From positions 124,001-188,000 of the forward strand of contig CANLBN010000007.1 in the NCBI GenBank assembly GCA_947488935.1: a DNA stretch of 64,000 bases, read 5' to 3'. The notes under the pieces were generated by a model, which made no database searches, had not been told where the DNA came from, and worked only from the letters and a program-made list of their open reading frames with translations. Shown here in pieces: positions 63,732-64,000 of this stretch. Each line of letters opens with the position of its first letter. The first letter of the stretch is position 1. The translations under genes and the position numbers were made by a program. This stretch comes from an uncultured Pseudomonadales bacterium (GTDB taxonomy: Bacteria; Pseudomonadota; Gammaproteobacteria; Pseudomonadales; Cellvibrionaceae).

Positions 63732-64000
63732 ATGAGCGACATGATACAAATGGTATACCTTAGTTTTGCGACAAGGCGATTTAAAATGGATGTCGACAAT
63801 AGTATCGAAGCTATTTTACAAGAGGCGCGTTCACATAACGAAAAAAATGGTATTACAGGCCAACTTATTTATCGTGCGGGTATTTTTGTACAGTTTTTAG
63901 AAGGCAGCAGAGATAAAATAGAACCTCTGTTGGGGCGTATTTTGCTGGATCAAAGTAGGCACGAAAACCTAAAGGTTTTATTTAAACAAGAGCTTAGCGA
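63732..64000 (+). CDS. BLUF-domain blue-light sensor (3' end outside window)
   Basis: The frame runs to the window edge; 89 codons are visible. BLUF signature: the flavin-interacting Tyr in MVYLSFAT (Y9), Asn in SHNEKNGITGQLIY (N36) and Gln in IFVQFLEG (Q54), the residues that mediate the light-induced hydrogen-bond switch. BLUF proteins bind FAD and control either a fused domain or a partner. The remaining length, and so any output domain, is not visible. The true start may be the Met three codons later (MIQMVYLS). Confidence 0.9.
   Translation, partial: MSDMIQMVYLSFATRRFKMDVDNSIEAILQEARSHNEKNGITGQLIYRAGIFVQFLEGSRDKIEPLLGRILLDQSRHENLKVLFKQELS

Overview
The window reads as chromosome of an AT-rich marine-type gammaproteobacterium, probably of the Cellvibrionales/Pseudomonadales neighbourhood. 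This rests on gene order and protein families, not on a database search. As I recall the Pseudomonas aeruginosa chromosome, two blocks follow it closely: DUF3108-purN-purM / DUF2066-hda / DUF2069-wrbA-arsC (about 27.9-34.0 kb), and ruvC-ruvA-ruvB-ybgC-tolQRAB-pal-cpoB-queE-queC-tRNA-Lys (about 49.6-60.7 kb). Sodium-driven transport (NhaD) fits a marine or halotolerant host.

Layout. 0-10.4 kb: a membrane coiled-coil protein cut by the window edge, class I fumarase, a pterin carbinolamine dehydratase, an OmpA-domain protein, exonuclease I, PyrB, an acyltransferase and a DinG helicase. 10.4-15.1 kb (minus strand): a secreted lipase-like hydrolase, an exported protein of unknown function, a 0.5 kb gap and ArgS. 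15.3-20.9 kb: a zinc-ribbon protein, RluA, RapA and NhaD. 21.2-25.5 kb: a run of small unrelated genes separated by five integron attC sites, with no integrase in the window (a CALIN, a cluster of attC sites lacking integrase). 25.6-34.0 kb: an unknown 552-aa protein, SlyD, then the purMN/hda/wrbA block. 34.3-41.1 kb: a lone receiver domain with a CheC-like phosphatase, AvtA, a lytic transglycosylase, ProS, a HIT protein, an HU-like protein with a lysine/alanine tail, and an FmdB zinc ribbon. 41.2-49.5 kb: AspS, then accessory genes (MFS, periplasmic glutathione peroxidase, TAXI receptor, two gene fragments, gamma-glutamyltransferase) where yebC would be expected before ruvC. 49.6-60.7 kb: the ruv, tol-pal and queuosine genes and tRNA-Lys, with a foreign-looking gene between ruvA and ruvB. 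60.8-64 kb: an OhrR-like regulator facing an exported catalase-related peroxidase, two small unknown genes, and the start of a BLUF photoreceptor.

The most interesting part is the cassette array. Each attC shows the expected folded structure: TAAC/GTTA R boxes, an unpaired central spacer, L boxes and extrahelical bases. One cassette carries a divergent LysR regulator and a DUF1330 gene, and the LysR stop codon is formed by the first three bases of the cassette. Other cassettes encode small membrane or exported proteins, including a two-helix membrane anchor joined to a DUF4760-like domain that could be a defence effector. That role is inference only.
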